From NCBI GenBank assembly GCA_001466705.2, contig LATX02000100.1, positions 496,001 through 560,000 on the forward strand: a stretch of DNA of 64,000 nucleotides, written 5' to 3'. Each line of letters starts with the position of its first letter. Positions within the stretch are counted from its first letter, which is position 1. Source of the stretch: Moniliophthora roreri. Lineage: Eukaryota > Basidiomycota > Agaricomycetes > Agaricales > Marasmiaceae. The notes below the pieces were generated by a model. That model worked only from the letters and a program-made list of their open reading frames with translations, was not told the DNA's origin and made no database searches. The position numbers and the translations under genes were made by a program. This document shows, piece after piece, positions 35,869 to 47,172 of the stretch.

Positions 35869-36881
35869 CTATGAAGCCTTCACAAACGCCGCCCTTACCA
35901 TACCTCTCACTCTCCACTCCCATGCTACAAGGTTGACGCGTTTTGTGACTTCCGTCCGAATCTGAGGGTCTGAGGAGAGAAGAATGCAGTGAAGATATGC
36001 GAAGGCGAGTGCATCCAGAGGAGTTGGAGATCTGGAAGAAGCCAATTAACGCTTAACCGAACAAATATAATTGAAACGTACTCTGAACCCAGAAACCACT
36101 TGTCTGTCCCTAGCCTTTCTGAAAGCGCACCTATGGCATCAATATAACGAGCAAGAACGGCGGATTTATGGATCCGCAAGCCGTATTGTGGGAATGCGAG
36201 TGCAAAGAGACCAGTAAGCCCGGTCAAAGGAGGCGGCGGAGGTGTGAGGATTCTACTGAGGTCGATTGTCGGGGAAGTGGTTGTAGACAACGAAAGATTT
36301 ATGAATTGATTGAACAGAGAAGGTACTGGCGCAGACAGAATCTATGTATCCTGATTAAATATTTTGAGTAGAAATTGGCTCATTACACTTACAAGAGCTG
36401 CATGAACATTTCCTTCGAGCAACGAGACCCATGCGCGGCTTTCATCCTTTGCAGTTTCGTCTTTGAAGCCTTCCAAAGGATCTTCAAGCGCATTATGACC
36501 CAGTTGCTCGTCTACCCAGCCAGGAATATGGTGTGCTGCGAGAAGGTTGGTGCTGTCATCAACAGGTCCAGTACTCTCTGCCTTCATCTCGCTCTTTGCA
36601 CCATCAAAGGGTACGTGTAGGTTAGGCAAACGAGCATCAATAGCACCTTGGGTATCGACGTCGGTCCTGACTTGTATATTGCTAAGTCCTCGTAACGCGA
36701 GATATGCCTGCCATTTGAGACATTCGACGTCCCCACTGAGCAGAGGAGAATCTGGATCGGACGAAGGTGCCACCCATATCGTAGGATTTTTGAGCAATTT
36801 CTTGGATCCCGAGAGTATCGGAGGGTACGTGTAGAGCGGGAAATGGGAGAAGAGACTCTGGAGTGACGACGGTATTTGCAT
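35869..36881 (-). CDS. Metaxin/Tom37-like mitochondrial outer-membrane protein
   Basis: Exons 36881-36393, 36341-36082, 36031-35869; 303 aa. Metaxins pair with SAM/TOB machinery in outer-membrane beta-barrel insertion. The N-terminal half has the thioredoxin/GST-N-like pattern (VECLKWQAYLALRGLSNIQV, then GAIDARLPNLHVP). The C-terminal half has the GST-C-like metaxin pattern: RAWVSLLEGNVHAAL, LARYIDAIGALSERLGTDKW, then SPTPLDALAFAYLHCIL, the classic metaxin motif. The start at 36881 is the first ATG in frame. It leaves no canonical metaxin N-terminal motif, so an upstream start cannot be excluded. It is also possible that this is a GST-like relative rather than the true Sam37 orthologue. Confidence 0.8.
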
Positions 36882-36959
36882 AATATTGAGATTGAGTAGG
36901 CCGCGGCAATCCAAACTGCCGACGTTGCACTTGACCGTGACTCCACGACGACAGACGCG
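36882..36959. promoter_or_regulatory. 78-bp shared promoter between divergent genes
   Basis: Only 78 bp lie between the ATG of the metaxin-like gene (minus) and the ATG of VPS54 (plus), so transcription starts and core promoters must overlap or lie inside the opposite gene. No TATA box seen. Confidence 0.6.
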
Positions 36960-39900
36960 ATGTCAGAGTCAAGCCCGCCGACCTCTAGACCGTCAACCCC
37001 AACGCCTCTGCCAGATACAGCTCGTCCAGGCTACGCCTACCGATTCAATTATGGCAAAGGTCCCGAATCTGTTTCTGGCACAACTACGGATGGAAACTAC
37101 GTTACAGCTGGCAATAATCCTCCTCTCAATCTACATTTCTCATCCTCGACAACAAATCTGACCCTTCCGAGTGAATGGAGTTCAGCGACTCACGGATTCC
37201 ATGCGATATCGACGGTGTTAAATAACCCGCACAAGAAACAGGCTCCACCAAAAGCACATTCGGGTTTACCAAGCGTTCCTCCAGCGGAACTCCCTCGGGT
37301 GAGACGGAAGGACTTTGAGGGGTATCTCAAGGCAGTAGACCCAGAATGGAGGCGTTTTGCTGAACGAGCACAACACACTGAACAGGAAGAACAAGAAGCA
37401 GGTCCTTCGACGCTGCCGCTTGGCTCGTCACTCGACACAGTACCTGAAGTATTCTTCCAGTCCAACTTTGACCTCGGAGACCCAAATACCTTTTCTGCTG
37501 TCACAGAGAATGAGGATGACGCGGATCCACTCAGTCTATCACATTCTCTTCCTCTACTCGAAAAGTTTTCTCATTATCTTGACACGGTTGAACTTCATTT
37601 AACACATGAAATTCGACTACGATCGTCTTCCTTCTTTGCAGCCCTAACCAACTTACATTCGCTGCAAGCCGAGTCTACGACATGTCTCGCCCAAATAACA
37701 CGGCTACGCGGAATGTTGGAGGAGGTTGACAAAGATGTTGCGAAGAAGGGACTGGAAGTGATCAGGGTGGAACAAAAGGCACGAAATGTTGAGAAAGTAG
37801 AAGAAGGCCTTAGAGGCGTACTCGATATTGTGGGTATGAGTACAAAAGCCAGAGATATGGTGGGGTCAGGGCGATGGAACGAAGCTCTGAACATCGTCAC
37901 GGAGTTGGAAGGAAGGTGGGAGGGCAAGCAGAGGGGAAAGGCACCAGAGAGGAGGAACGGAATGATTCCCAGACAGACAAATGCTACTTCTTCGTTATCG
38001 CCGATGCCTGAGGAAGACGAAGACAGTACGATACGGTTATCCCGGACAGCTCTCAAAGTGCCCCTTTCATCACTCACCGCATTTTCTGCTCTTCCCTCTC
38101 ACTTGCAAAGTCTCAGCATGGAAATTGCGTCAAAGTTGTCAGGGGAGCTTGTGACAGTACTACGCGAGGATTTGGCCGACTTCATAACATATCGCCAGCG
38201 GGAGAAGGAGAAGACGCGGAATACGGAGCGCGTAAAGGAGCGAATCTCACCGCTCCTGAATGGACTTGTTCGCACCAAGGGTCTCAAGGAAGCTACACTC
38301 TCCTGGAGAGAGGTTGTTTCTGAAGAGATGAAGGCAGTTGTGACACGCGTGAGCTGTCTGTTGTCACGAATGATTTGTTTCCGACTAATGGCGAACATAG
38401 AGGTTTCCAGTTGACGCGGATGTGAAGGACGACAGGTGTGTTTTCTCTCATGGGCCTGGTTTAGGTGAGGTGCTGAACCTATCCTTCTAGTACCTTTGCA
38501 AAGTCCCTCCACCAAGCAGAATTCCTTTCTTCTCTCAAGTCAATATACATCGATCTCCTCAGCGCAATTGAGGGTTTGCAACAGCAGACTTTGGTTGTCG
38601 GTGAAGTGATGGAAAGTCTGCAGCGGTTGTGAGTATCCTGCCTTTATCTGCGATAGATACCCAGACTCCAATGTTGAATCCCGTTTTATCCCGTTTGCCT
38701 GATGCCATGATACTGACTATTATTCGCTTAGGAACGGTATAGATCCATCACATACATCGACCTTACAAACAGATTTCACCGACAACATTCATACTTCCAC
38801 TGAACTCTCCCACTCCACGCTCTCCACTATCCTCACATCACGCCAATCCATCCACACGTCTCTGCCCTTACCCGAGTTCTTTGCTTTGTTCCGCCTCACC
38901 TGGGATTTTGTCGTCCAGTCCGAGGTACTTTGCCGAAAGATGATCGTTGGTTTAAGAGGCTGTATCACCGGACAAGCACGAAGTTGGTTGCAGAGCATGC
39001 ACCAAGAGCGATTAGAAAAAAGTGCCAAGGGCGTCGAGGACGAGGTTTGGGGTCCGGTAGAAGTAGAAGTTAGTGAGAAGGGTGGAGTGCAGCAAGTCGT
39101 TGGATGGATTGTAGATAGCGCGGTCAAGGATGTCGGAGGACTCGTGGTCGAAGACGGAGAGGGAGGTGAACCTTCACACCAGCCGACGGAGGTAGAAGCG
39201 CCTCCCAATCCTATAGACACACCTCCTACGGCGACAGCAACTACGACGTCAATACCTACGACGACGGCGTCAACATCGACGAAATCCAAGTACCTCAAAG
39301 TCGAGTCACATCCGTTCCATACCGTCGCATGTACGAACCAGGCTCTATTACTTCTTCTGGATTACCTCAAGATTCCCGTTAATATTCCCGGACGGATTCT
39401 CACTACCGACGTGATGTCGAGAGTGATGGAGTTTATGAAAGCCTTTAACTCTCGGACGTGTCAAGTAGTACTTGGTGCGGGAGCATTGAGAAGTGCGGGT
39501 TTGAAGAATATCACTGCGAAGCACCTCGGTATAGTTCGTCCGTGCTGACGTTACTGAATCTTACTGACTAGCTGTCTGTTGCCATCTAGCTCTTGCGTCC
39601 CAGTCGCTATCAATAATGATAGCACTCATACCGTACATCAGAGAAATGTTTCGGAGACATCTTAGTCCAAAACAGGCTATCATGCTGGTGGAGTTTGATA
39701 AACTAAAACGGGTGAGTCTGTCCGTTCGTACTGTTGCTGCATTTTTTCCTTCTTTGCGCTTTCGGTTTTCGGTTTCGAATCCCATCCGCTTTATCCGGCG
39801 TTCACCTTGAAATGGACCACATCCCGCTATCTCAGCCACTAACTTCTTGACTTGACTGAACTAGCGCGGTCGGTGTGTCTTTCGGCGTTGTGGCTCTCGG

Positions 39901-41556
39901 CACCTTCGCTTGGCTGGCAGTTTATTGTCAGTGACTTTGGCCCTGGATCTGGCACAGATTAGTCTGTGCCTTGTTCATCTGACCCCCTGAGCCTTGAGGA
40001 CGGCATTCGTCTTTCTCCGTCACTTTTCTACTTCGTGACCTATTTCATTTAATTCCTATATTTTTCTGTTCTTGTGGGACTGGCGCTCGGTAAAGCCTGG
40101 TGACGCTCGAGGCTTATTTCAGATTTTACTCGCCCCCACACTATTCCATATGAAGCGGGTCACGTTCGTCCGTTTCGAATGGGAACACGTCTTTTTTCAA
40201 CTCCACGCACGATCGTTGGACCAAAACGAACGACTGACCCCCTGTTAACATTTCGTAGGATTATCAAGAACACCAGAATGAGATCCACGCCAAGCTCATT
40301 GCGATCATGGGAGACCGGTTGAGTGCCCACATCAAGACTTTCCAGGCACGTTTGTCTTTCTCTGTTTCCGTCCACGTATAACTTGATGTTACCGATTTCT
40401 CCTCTGGATGTCTTTTTTCCCGTTTGATCGGCGAGCGCGTCAGTGAGCCTCCGTTGCCGAACATTCGTACCACGAGGAACGCCGAAGGGCATGATGACCC
40501 CCTCTCCATATTTCTCACCAATAGCTTGCTTCCCGTCATCTTTTTGGTCACATTCTGATATTGCTACCACTTGCAGGCTATCGACTGGAATGTACCGAAG
40601 TCAGGTGGCGGTGTCAACGATTACATGGAACTGCTGGTCAAGGAAACCGTTACTCTCCATAAGGTCTTGTCACGCTACCTATCCAGTACAGTTGTAGAGG
40701 TGAGGAACCTTGTCTGAGTTCTTTCGACCCAGGGCAAATTCACGTTGCTTATACTTTATCTCCTTGCCCTTCTCGTCGAACAGGATGTAATGAGTCAAGT
40801 CTTTGCGGCAATTAATCATCGATTGTCAGAAGAGTATAGTAAATTTGAACTCCCACATGCAGAAGCAAAGATGCGGTAGGTTCTCCCTTCTGTGGGTATT
40901 GCTTTATTTGCTCATTTCACCGCAGGCTGTTAGCCGACGCCAAATATCTTCACTCCAGACTCTCCGGCTTGAAGAACGTAGGCGGGTTAAGCAACATGCT
41001 GGAGATCGTCATACAGGAGAAGCGTTTAACTCAAGCCCAGGCGAAGAACGCTCCGCCGACACCGACGCGAAGCGCTACTTCGCCGCCGCCTATGGCCACC
41101 GTCAATAGCACGAGTACGAGTCAACGGCTGAAAGGTTTACTTTCTGGGCGATCGACCTCGTCTTCGTTTGAGAAGCCTCAACCTCCACCTCCACCCCAAC
41201 AAGCCACACCCACGCCACCGACATCTAGGCCCCAAACGCCGCAAAGACAATCCTTGGATGCTTCGCCTCCATTACCGGGCAAAGATGTGGCGAATGGCGT
41301 TATTACCGGCACCGTTAATGGGACTGGGGCTAGCACGACTGCGAAGATAAACGGTGACACTTCGCCGTTACCTCCTCTTCCACCAGAAGCATCGGCCGAT
41401 GGTGACAGATCTGGATTTAGGCAGGTTGAAGCATCCCAGCTAGAGGCTGAGAATAGCCAGCCGAGGTCGGACCCGGAACGTCGAGGTTCACAGGAGACTC
41501 CAGAGAACCAGAACCACGTTACGTCTTCCCCAGTGCCAGCACGAGAAACGGCATGA
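36960..41556 (+). CDS. VPS54: GARP complex subunit Vps54
   Basis: Tethering factor for endosome-to-Golgi retrograde vesicles. Exons 36960-38348, 38401-38435, 38491-38628, 38732-39528, 39590-39711, 40259-40345, 40577-40699, 40784-40875, 40926-41556; 1137 aa. Residues about 110-560 match the Vps54 N-terminal coiled-coil region (PEVFFQSNFDLGDPNTF, LLEKFSHYLDTVELHLTHEI, VGEVMESLQRL). The C-terminal Vps54 domain is clear: AFNSRTCQVVLGAGALRSAG, LKNITAKHLALASQSL, PYIREMFRRHL, DYQEHQNEIHAKLIAIMGDR and AIDWNVPKSGG. The last 180 residues are Pro/Ser/Thr-rich and look disordered. Intron 5 (39712-40258) is 547 nt, about ten times the local norm. Intron 6 (40346-40576) is 231 nt with a GC donor. Confidence 0.95.
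40346..40576 (+). other. GC-AG intron in VPS54, unusually long
   Basis: Donor GCACGT directly after TTCCAG, acceptor CTTGCAG, 231 nt. Joins HIKTFQ to AIDWNVPK. The GT at 40350 gives the wrong frame. AG before the GC agrees with the strong exon-side match usual for GC donors. Confidence 0.8.
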
Positions 41557-44500
41557 AAAGCCTCCTGAACGGCATGGTGATCAGAGCTCTCCTCCGCCGT
41601 TGGGCGCAGCTGTGATATGACAATGACGAGAAGACAACATATCAAAGAAAGTTGGGTTTCCTGATGATATTGCTTCTCCTGGTGCTCTGAGTCAGAAGTC
41701 GGTGGGAGCTGTTGACCATCTTCGATTCATGATCGGAAATGACTAGAGTCGCATGAAAGTTGACAGTTGCTGTATTTCGTTCGATTTCGTGATGTCTGTC
41801 CATAGTCCCTTCCTCTTCATGCCACCGCTCTTTTACGTTCACTAATGCTACCAAGGCGGCCTCGCGTATCACACATAGAACCGATTACCCACTTCCCACC
41901 CTACTTTTTTCGTGGATAATCACATTCGCACAATAATTCCCCCGTTTCACCTCATCCATTCATCGCAATTGCATCGCATCAGCTGTATCTATTTAGGTTT
42001 TTATTCTACAACCGCGGAGCTTTTCTCTATTTCAGCCCATTCCTAGGATATTGGCATACCATCTTGAGCGGGGACGCAATGTCGTGTGCGGATGTCAGAA
42101 ACCCGACAGGATTGAGCTAGTCCCAGTCCAAGAGTACGTGAACGGTGCATCTGGGCTTTCTTGACTACCGTTGGTATATATCTGGAGCTGGGGCTTGATT
42201 CGATCAGGACCGAAGTTTATTGCAGTAGAATGCGGGGTAAGAGGTTGTTACAGCAAGAGCCATGCAATCAAACAGCGGAGTTTCTGGACCCCCTTCACAC
42301 GCAACACTCCGGTTTAGAAAATACCGTACAACTGTTAATCCCAGGTCAACCATACATATCTGTCATAAACAGGATAACATTAGCCTAAAGCCTTTGGTTC
42401 GGCATCTGTTCTCATCTATCAAGAAGAAAAGAAAAAAAAAACAGTCGATCTGACCCCTGGCACGCGACTCTAGTCCAGAAACGCAAGTGTCCTTCGGAGT
42501 TGGCGAACGCAGCGGTTCTTTATGACATGGCAATGCAATAAGATCTCAATAGGACGGCTTCGGAGGTTAGGATGCCCTATTTGTTTCGGGGGACGGAACG
42601 GGGCGGGAGGCTGCGCGGGAATACCGGGGTCACCGATTTTTCACCGATTGCGTGTTACATGGGAACTCGCATATGATCGAGTATATAGGGCTAAGACTAT
42701 TTTCTGATCAGTAGCTGAAGTTTTTTGTAGTCAGGAGGCACAGTATAGTTGAGGGTTCTACCATGGGAATGGGATATATCACATTGAACAGAAACCATTA
42801 ACTATCACTAGAGACGTCGGCGCGTCGGGTACCGAATAAGTGGGAGCGCAGAAGATAGGAAAGTTCAGCAGTTCCATTCTTTGCTATTCTCGAGTCAGCA
42901 GTGGACAGGCGCGTGAATATCAAAGAGTCAGAAGACTGGTACGTCGGTAGCAAGCTTGAATTGCGGCAAATCGAGTACTAAGGAGCCCGAGCAGTCCTTT
43001 GAATGATCCATGTCAGCTGCAATGTTCATTTACAGGGACGAGAAAGACATGAAACAAACTAGGAGTCATAAGCAAGCCAGGGAAGAAAATATACCAAAGC
43101 TTACTGAAATACAAAAGTTGATACACGCAGCACATCAGTCACCAGTTCGATAGTTTAGTGATGTACATCAGTCAGGAGACTGCGCTAAGAATGAAGAGCT
43201 GCTTGTATTGAATGAGAGCATCGCGGGGCTTGACTGATAAAGCACCCAAGACGCTGGCGGGATCACGGTTAAGCAGTTCCACGCAGCCGTTAGATTTGGG
43301 ACCGCGAGGAGAAAGCCTTTTTTGATCCTAGGAGCATTCATAGATAGATAGAGTTCCAGAGTTGCGCGTTGCAACAGGAATAAGCTTTTCATTACCGTTG
43401 CGAGGAAGGAAGAAGGTGGGGAGCGGCCGTTCTTCATTCACCCACAGTGAGAGCCTACAAACGCGGAACGCGCGTGACCTATTCATCGACCGTGGACATA
43501 AAATATACAAGGCGACATGCATCTCCCGCATTATGGGCGGATGGAAGAAGGGTTGTCAGCCACTGGCAGGAACACGCATATCACAGGCTTTTCTCGTTCA
43601 ACCCCACACCACAAACATCATCAACAATACACATGTTGTGCCGTATAGGCGTTTGATTGAACCTAGAGTAGATGTAACCCAGGGCCCAGGGATACCAGAG
43701 AGCAATAAGGAAAACGCTTGATCCACGCTTTGGTCACAATAACATGCAAAGATCTCCCGAGCTCGCCGATCCTACAGCCCCGATCCCATTGTTCTCGAAT
43801 CTCGCTAAAGACATAGACAGCAGGTAGAATGCTAAATTCTTATGCTCTTCGAAAGAACAATCGATTCGTTAACCTCTGGATTACGTATGGTCGCTGAGCA
43901 CCCAGCGCATCTTTTGATTGACTGTGGATGACTGGTACCTCATAACAAATACATGGGCGCCTATAGAATAGTCGAGAACGCGATCTAGTGCGACAGCTGT
44001 AAAATAGGAGAAAGAATTGACTGGGAAGTGGGGTGCTATCAAGTCGGGTGATATCGGGGGAACGCGTCGCGCCAAGAATGGAGAGGAAGAGAAGTTTGAG
44101 AGAGTTGCTTGAAGGAGAAACTAGGGCCCAAGCAGGTTGAGGCGAGGATCAGAGAAAACGTGTTCAGAAGATGTTTACCGCGATGAAATAAATAACCGGT
44201 CGAGATTTAGCATGACAAGTGATCTGGAGGCGGCGGCGGCGAAATCCATCCCAGTCGGGTATAGCTGTGACACGAAAGATTGAAAGAATCTCACAAAATT
44301 GCGTGCGGCAGTGAAGGGCATGACATTCGGGTGCCGGTGACGATTAGCTCGGAAAATTTCATCATTATGTAGTGGATCGAGTGATTGGTGCTGAGTGTAG
44401 GGCTTGCGCCCGCCGTGGAAAGTAAGGGGAAGAGATGTAGACTCATCCTCGCCGGGTATGTGGTAATTTCTCACGAATTGATCTAAAAGGTTGGAGGAGG

Positions 44501-45762
44501 ATTGAAAACAGGGATGCCAGCGAAGAGGCTACAGGGCGGCTTATAAGAAGCATGAATGTCGTGTGCGCGACCCGGACAAGTATGAAAGAAGGCTATCTCG
44601 ATTCCATTGATACATGAATTCCGGGAAAGACTCGGGGCGAGTTACAAAAAGGCAAATGAAAGCGATCTGCCGATGCTCACTTCTGGATGCACCGCATACG
44701 GTTGTGGGTGATGATGGGTTCTCGCAAGTGTGACCTGATGATATTCATTCGTGGGGAATGATCTCGTACCACCGGTGCGGATAGGACGACATGTATGTAT
44801 ATCAGTCTCTTTGGGAAAGTTGGGGGCGGAGGGTGGACGGCTGATGCAAAGAAAATTCTGGGGAATCGAGTCACAAGGAGTTGTCGTCCAGCACGCCCAG
44901 ACCCACAGTTTGAATGGCCAAAACCGGAAGGGTACGAAGGGTACCTCCGCGAAAATCACATCGTAAATAACGGAAGGAATGAAAGGAACCTTGGACCTAG
45001 TTACGCGAGCTGTATTGTCCATAGACGTTTACTTTCCACCCGTCACTGTTCACGCTGGAGTTGCAATGACCGCGTACGCGAATTTGGCGATCGCAAGGGT
45101 ACCCTCGGATGCTTTCACAGAGGATGTGTGGGTGTGGATGTCTGACCAGAATGGAATCTCATTGACCCACTGGGTCGGAAAGGTCGGGGCCGAACGATAG
45201 TACAATTCCGAGATTCTTATACGAGTGGATGAATTGAAAGGGTACTGGTGTAGCGAGAAATATTTCCAATTACTAATGTGATGTGAATATGCAGGTGTTG
45301 GTGTGACGATGACTCGGGCGATATGGCAACGGGGAGCGGGAAATGACGCATATGCGACGTTTGTGCGCTGCCTGAACATTTCTTCTTCGATGAATATTCC
45401 AATCATAAAGGGCAAGTACCCCAGAAGAAAGGCCTCGAAACAAGGTTTGGAAACAAGGTCTGGAAATCAGTCCAAGTAATGCTGTGACACCCTGCAATGG
45501 CAACTTGCCGTCGTTTTCCAAGCGGCAAATAGTCGCACGTCATGCACGTTTATGAGGAGTGACGCAAGAAATAAAAATATTTAATGTTAAATATTAAAAT
45601 AAATAAAAAATATTTTACTCCAAAAATAGCAAACAGCAAATTACCTAAAAAGGATGATGGGTCGGGCTGGACATGGCCTTAAAAGAAGACCACATTGGGT
45701 AACCCAATATTGCTCTTACCCCCCCGTCGACCGTCGCAAAGTGTTGGTCCTCTCATTGTTAC
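41557..45762. other. 4.2-kb region without a supportable gene
   Basis: The first few hundred bases are the VPS54 3' end. Open frames of 60-126 codons occur on both strands (for example 43362-43721 plus, 44175-44474 minus, 44642-45022 minus, 45050-45415 minus), but I found no consistent splice pattern, signal peptide or domain. An A-run lies at 42429-42440. A very AT-rich block lies at 45567-45620 with the inverted pair AATATTTAATGTTAAATATT. The last 100 bp precede the Ecl1-like gene. Confidence 0.4.
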
Positions 45763-47172
45763 ATGTTTGAAGAACGGTGTATCTATTGTGGTGGTCATCT
45801 CTCCGATGACAGGTATGCTATCCACTTATTCACTTGCAAATTTCCTCGCTCACTGTCCGTGGCTTGTTGCAGTCGTGCGTTCTGCAGTGACGAATGCAGG
45901 ACACAGGATGCGGGCCTAGGAAGCGGCAATAATTCATCATCATCATCTGCTCTATCGTCGCCCCATCTGGGCTACGCCAGCGGCGACCCCGACGTCCCAG
46001 CTCTCATACCATCCACCCTCGGCTCTGCTCTCCGCGGCCACCACAGCAGATACTCTGTTTCTTCATCCTCGGCATCATCTACCTCCTGGTCTGGCTTGAC
46101 AGACGATGAGGATGAGGACGGTCGTCATAGCATCGGTAGCGATTCCATTTACAACGACTCGGCCGACCCAGCATCCTTTGATGGAAACGCAAAGTCCACT
46201 ACTATTCCAGGGCGTCCCACATACCTCACACCCCTCTCATACGCACGTCGACCTTCTGGTACCAATAATGGCTCTTCTGTATCCCAGAGGTCATCTTCCG
46301 GACACGTGCGAAGCGCCCCACGAAGCGCGCCGATCCATTTCCGCTCTCATCCCTCAATGGATGATGACGATAGCTCAGACTTCGGATTCTCGGGACGAGA
46401 TGAGTACGAACCAGGTTATCCAAGAACCGCTCCTGACGAGCAACACAAATCTACCATCAAAAAGGCAAAGCGCTCGCGTAACCGGGCCAGCCTTCCAGCA
46501 TACTTTTCCCTCCTTCAAGTTTCCAGCACAGGTCCATTACCGGACCACCCGGCTTCGTCACTGTCAAATTCGTCTGGGGGTCAGACGATCTCGAAGCCCT
46601 CTCCTCCTACACCAAAACTCTCCTTGGCCGGCCTCGCCGCCTATCCTTCAACTGCGCCACCTTCAGCCACCTTACAATCCACTCCTCGCGGACGCAAGAG
46701 GGATTTGGCTGCTTCAAGAGCTAGTCGTTTTGCTGAACATTTTAGCTCCTCGTCTTCACGCTCTCGTTCACGTTCCAGGTCTAAACCTGCAGTAGAGACC
46801 ACACCCTCTGTCCCTCAAGTCTCTTACCGGGCTCGCTTGGAGAGCCAGGGTAGCAAGGGCAGTAGCGTTGAGCAGATGTTCGACTGGTCTTCCGAGCAAC
46901 CCACCTTCCCTCGAGGTAGACAAGCTGTACGACGCAACAGCTCGCCGCCTCCTAAAATGATTCTCAACATGATGGCTATGGAGGACTTTTCGTCTATACC
47001 AACTCACCGCAAGGTGGATTCGACTGGTAGTCGTCCTCCTCAACGTGGACGCATGAGGGTTGAGGAGCTGGACGGTGTTGGTGGCTGTTCCCAGGCACCT
47101 GGCTATGGGAATGGACGTAGTGGCTTACTTGACCGGGAGCAGCGAGGCGGTTTGAGGTACGGATACCGGTGA
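45763..47172 (+). CDS. Ecl1-type (life-span regulatory factor) zinc-binding protein
   Basis: Exons 45763-45812 and 45873-47172; 449 aa. After splicing, the N-terminus reads MFEERCIYCGGHLSDD-SRAFCSDECRTQDAG, a compact four-Cys site (C-x2-C ... C-x3-C) like that of the fungal Ecl1/2/3 zinc-binding family, which affects chronological life span and stress responses in fission yeast. The rest is Ser/Arg/Pro-rich and probably disordered, with an SSSSSRSRSRSRSK stretch and an acidic DDDDSSDFGF patch. The 60-nt intron has no stop and keeps frame, so a 469-aa form with 20 extra residues inside the zinc site can also be read. Family assignment rests on the short Cys motif only. A long T/C-rich 3' region follows. 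Confidence 0.72.
   Translation: MFEERCIYCGGHLSDDRYAIHLFTCKFPRSLSVACCSRAFCSDECRTQDAGLGSGNNSSSSSALSSPHLGYASGDPDVPALIPSTLGSALRGHHSRYSVSSSSASSTSWSGLTDDEDEDGRHSIGSDSIYNDSADPASFDGNAKSTTIPGRPTYLTPLSYARRPSGTNNGSSVSQRSSSGHVRSAPRSAPIHFRSHPSMDDDDSSDFGFSGRDEYEPGYPRTAPDEQHKSTIKKAKRSRNRASLPAYFSLLQVSSTGPLPDHPASSLSNSSGGQTISKPSPPTPKLSLAGLAAYPSTAPPSATLQSTPRGRKRDLAASRASRFAEHFSSSSSRSRSRSRSKPAVETTPSVPQVSYRARLESQGSKGSSVEQMFDWSSEQPTFPRGRQAVRRNSSPPPKMILNMMAMEDFSSIPTHRKVDSTGSRPPQRGRMRVEELDGVGGCSQAPGYGNGRSGLLDREQRGGLRYGYR

Noticed and set aside
39765..39790. GTTTCGAATCCC resembling a tRNA B box in the long VPS54 intron
   Set aside because: No A box at the right distance and no cloverleaf could be drawn.
40489..40560. 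Possible C/D box snoRNA in a VPS54 intron (ATGATGA ... CTGA)
   Set aside because: The sequences flanking the boxes do not form a terminal stem, and no internal C'/D' boxes or clear guide were seen; box matches this short occur by chance.
42161..45415. Several 60-126 codon frames as genes
   Set aside because: No codon-pattern continuity, splice partners, signal peptides or domains; overlapping frames exist on both strands.
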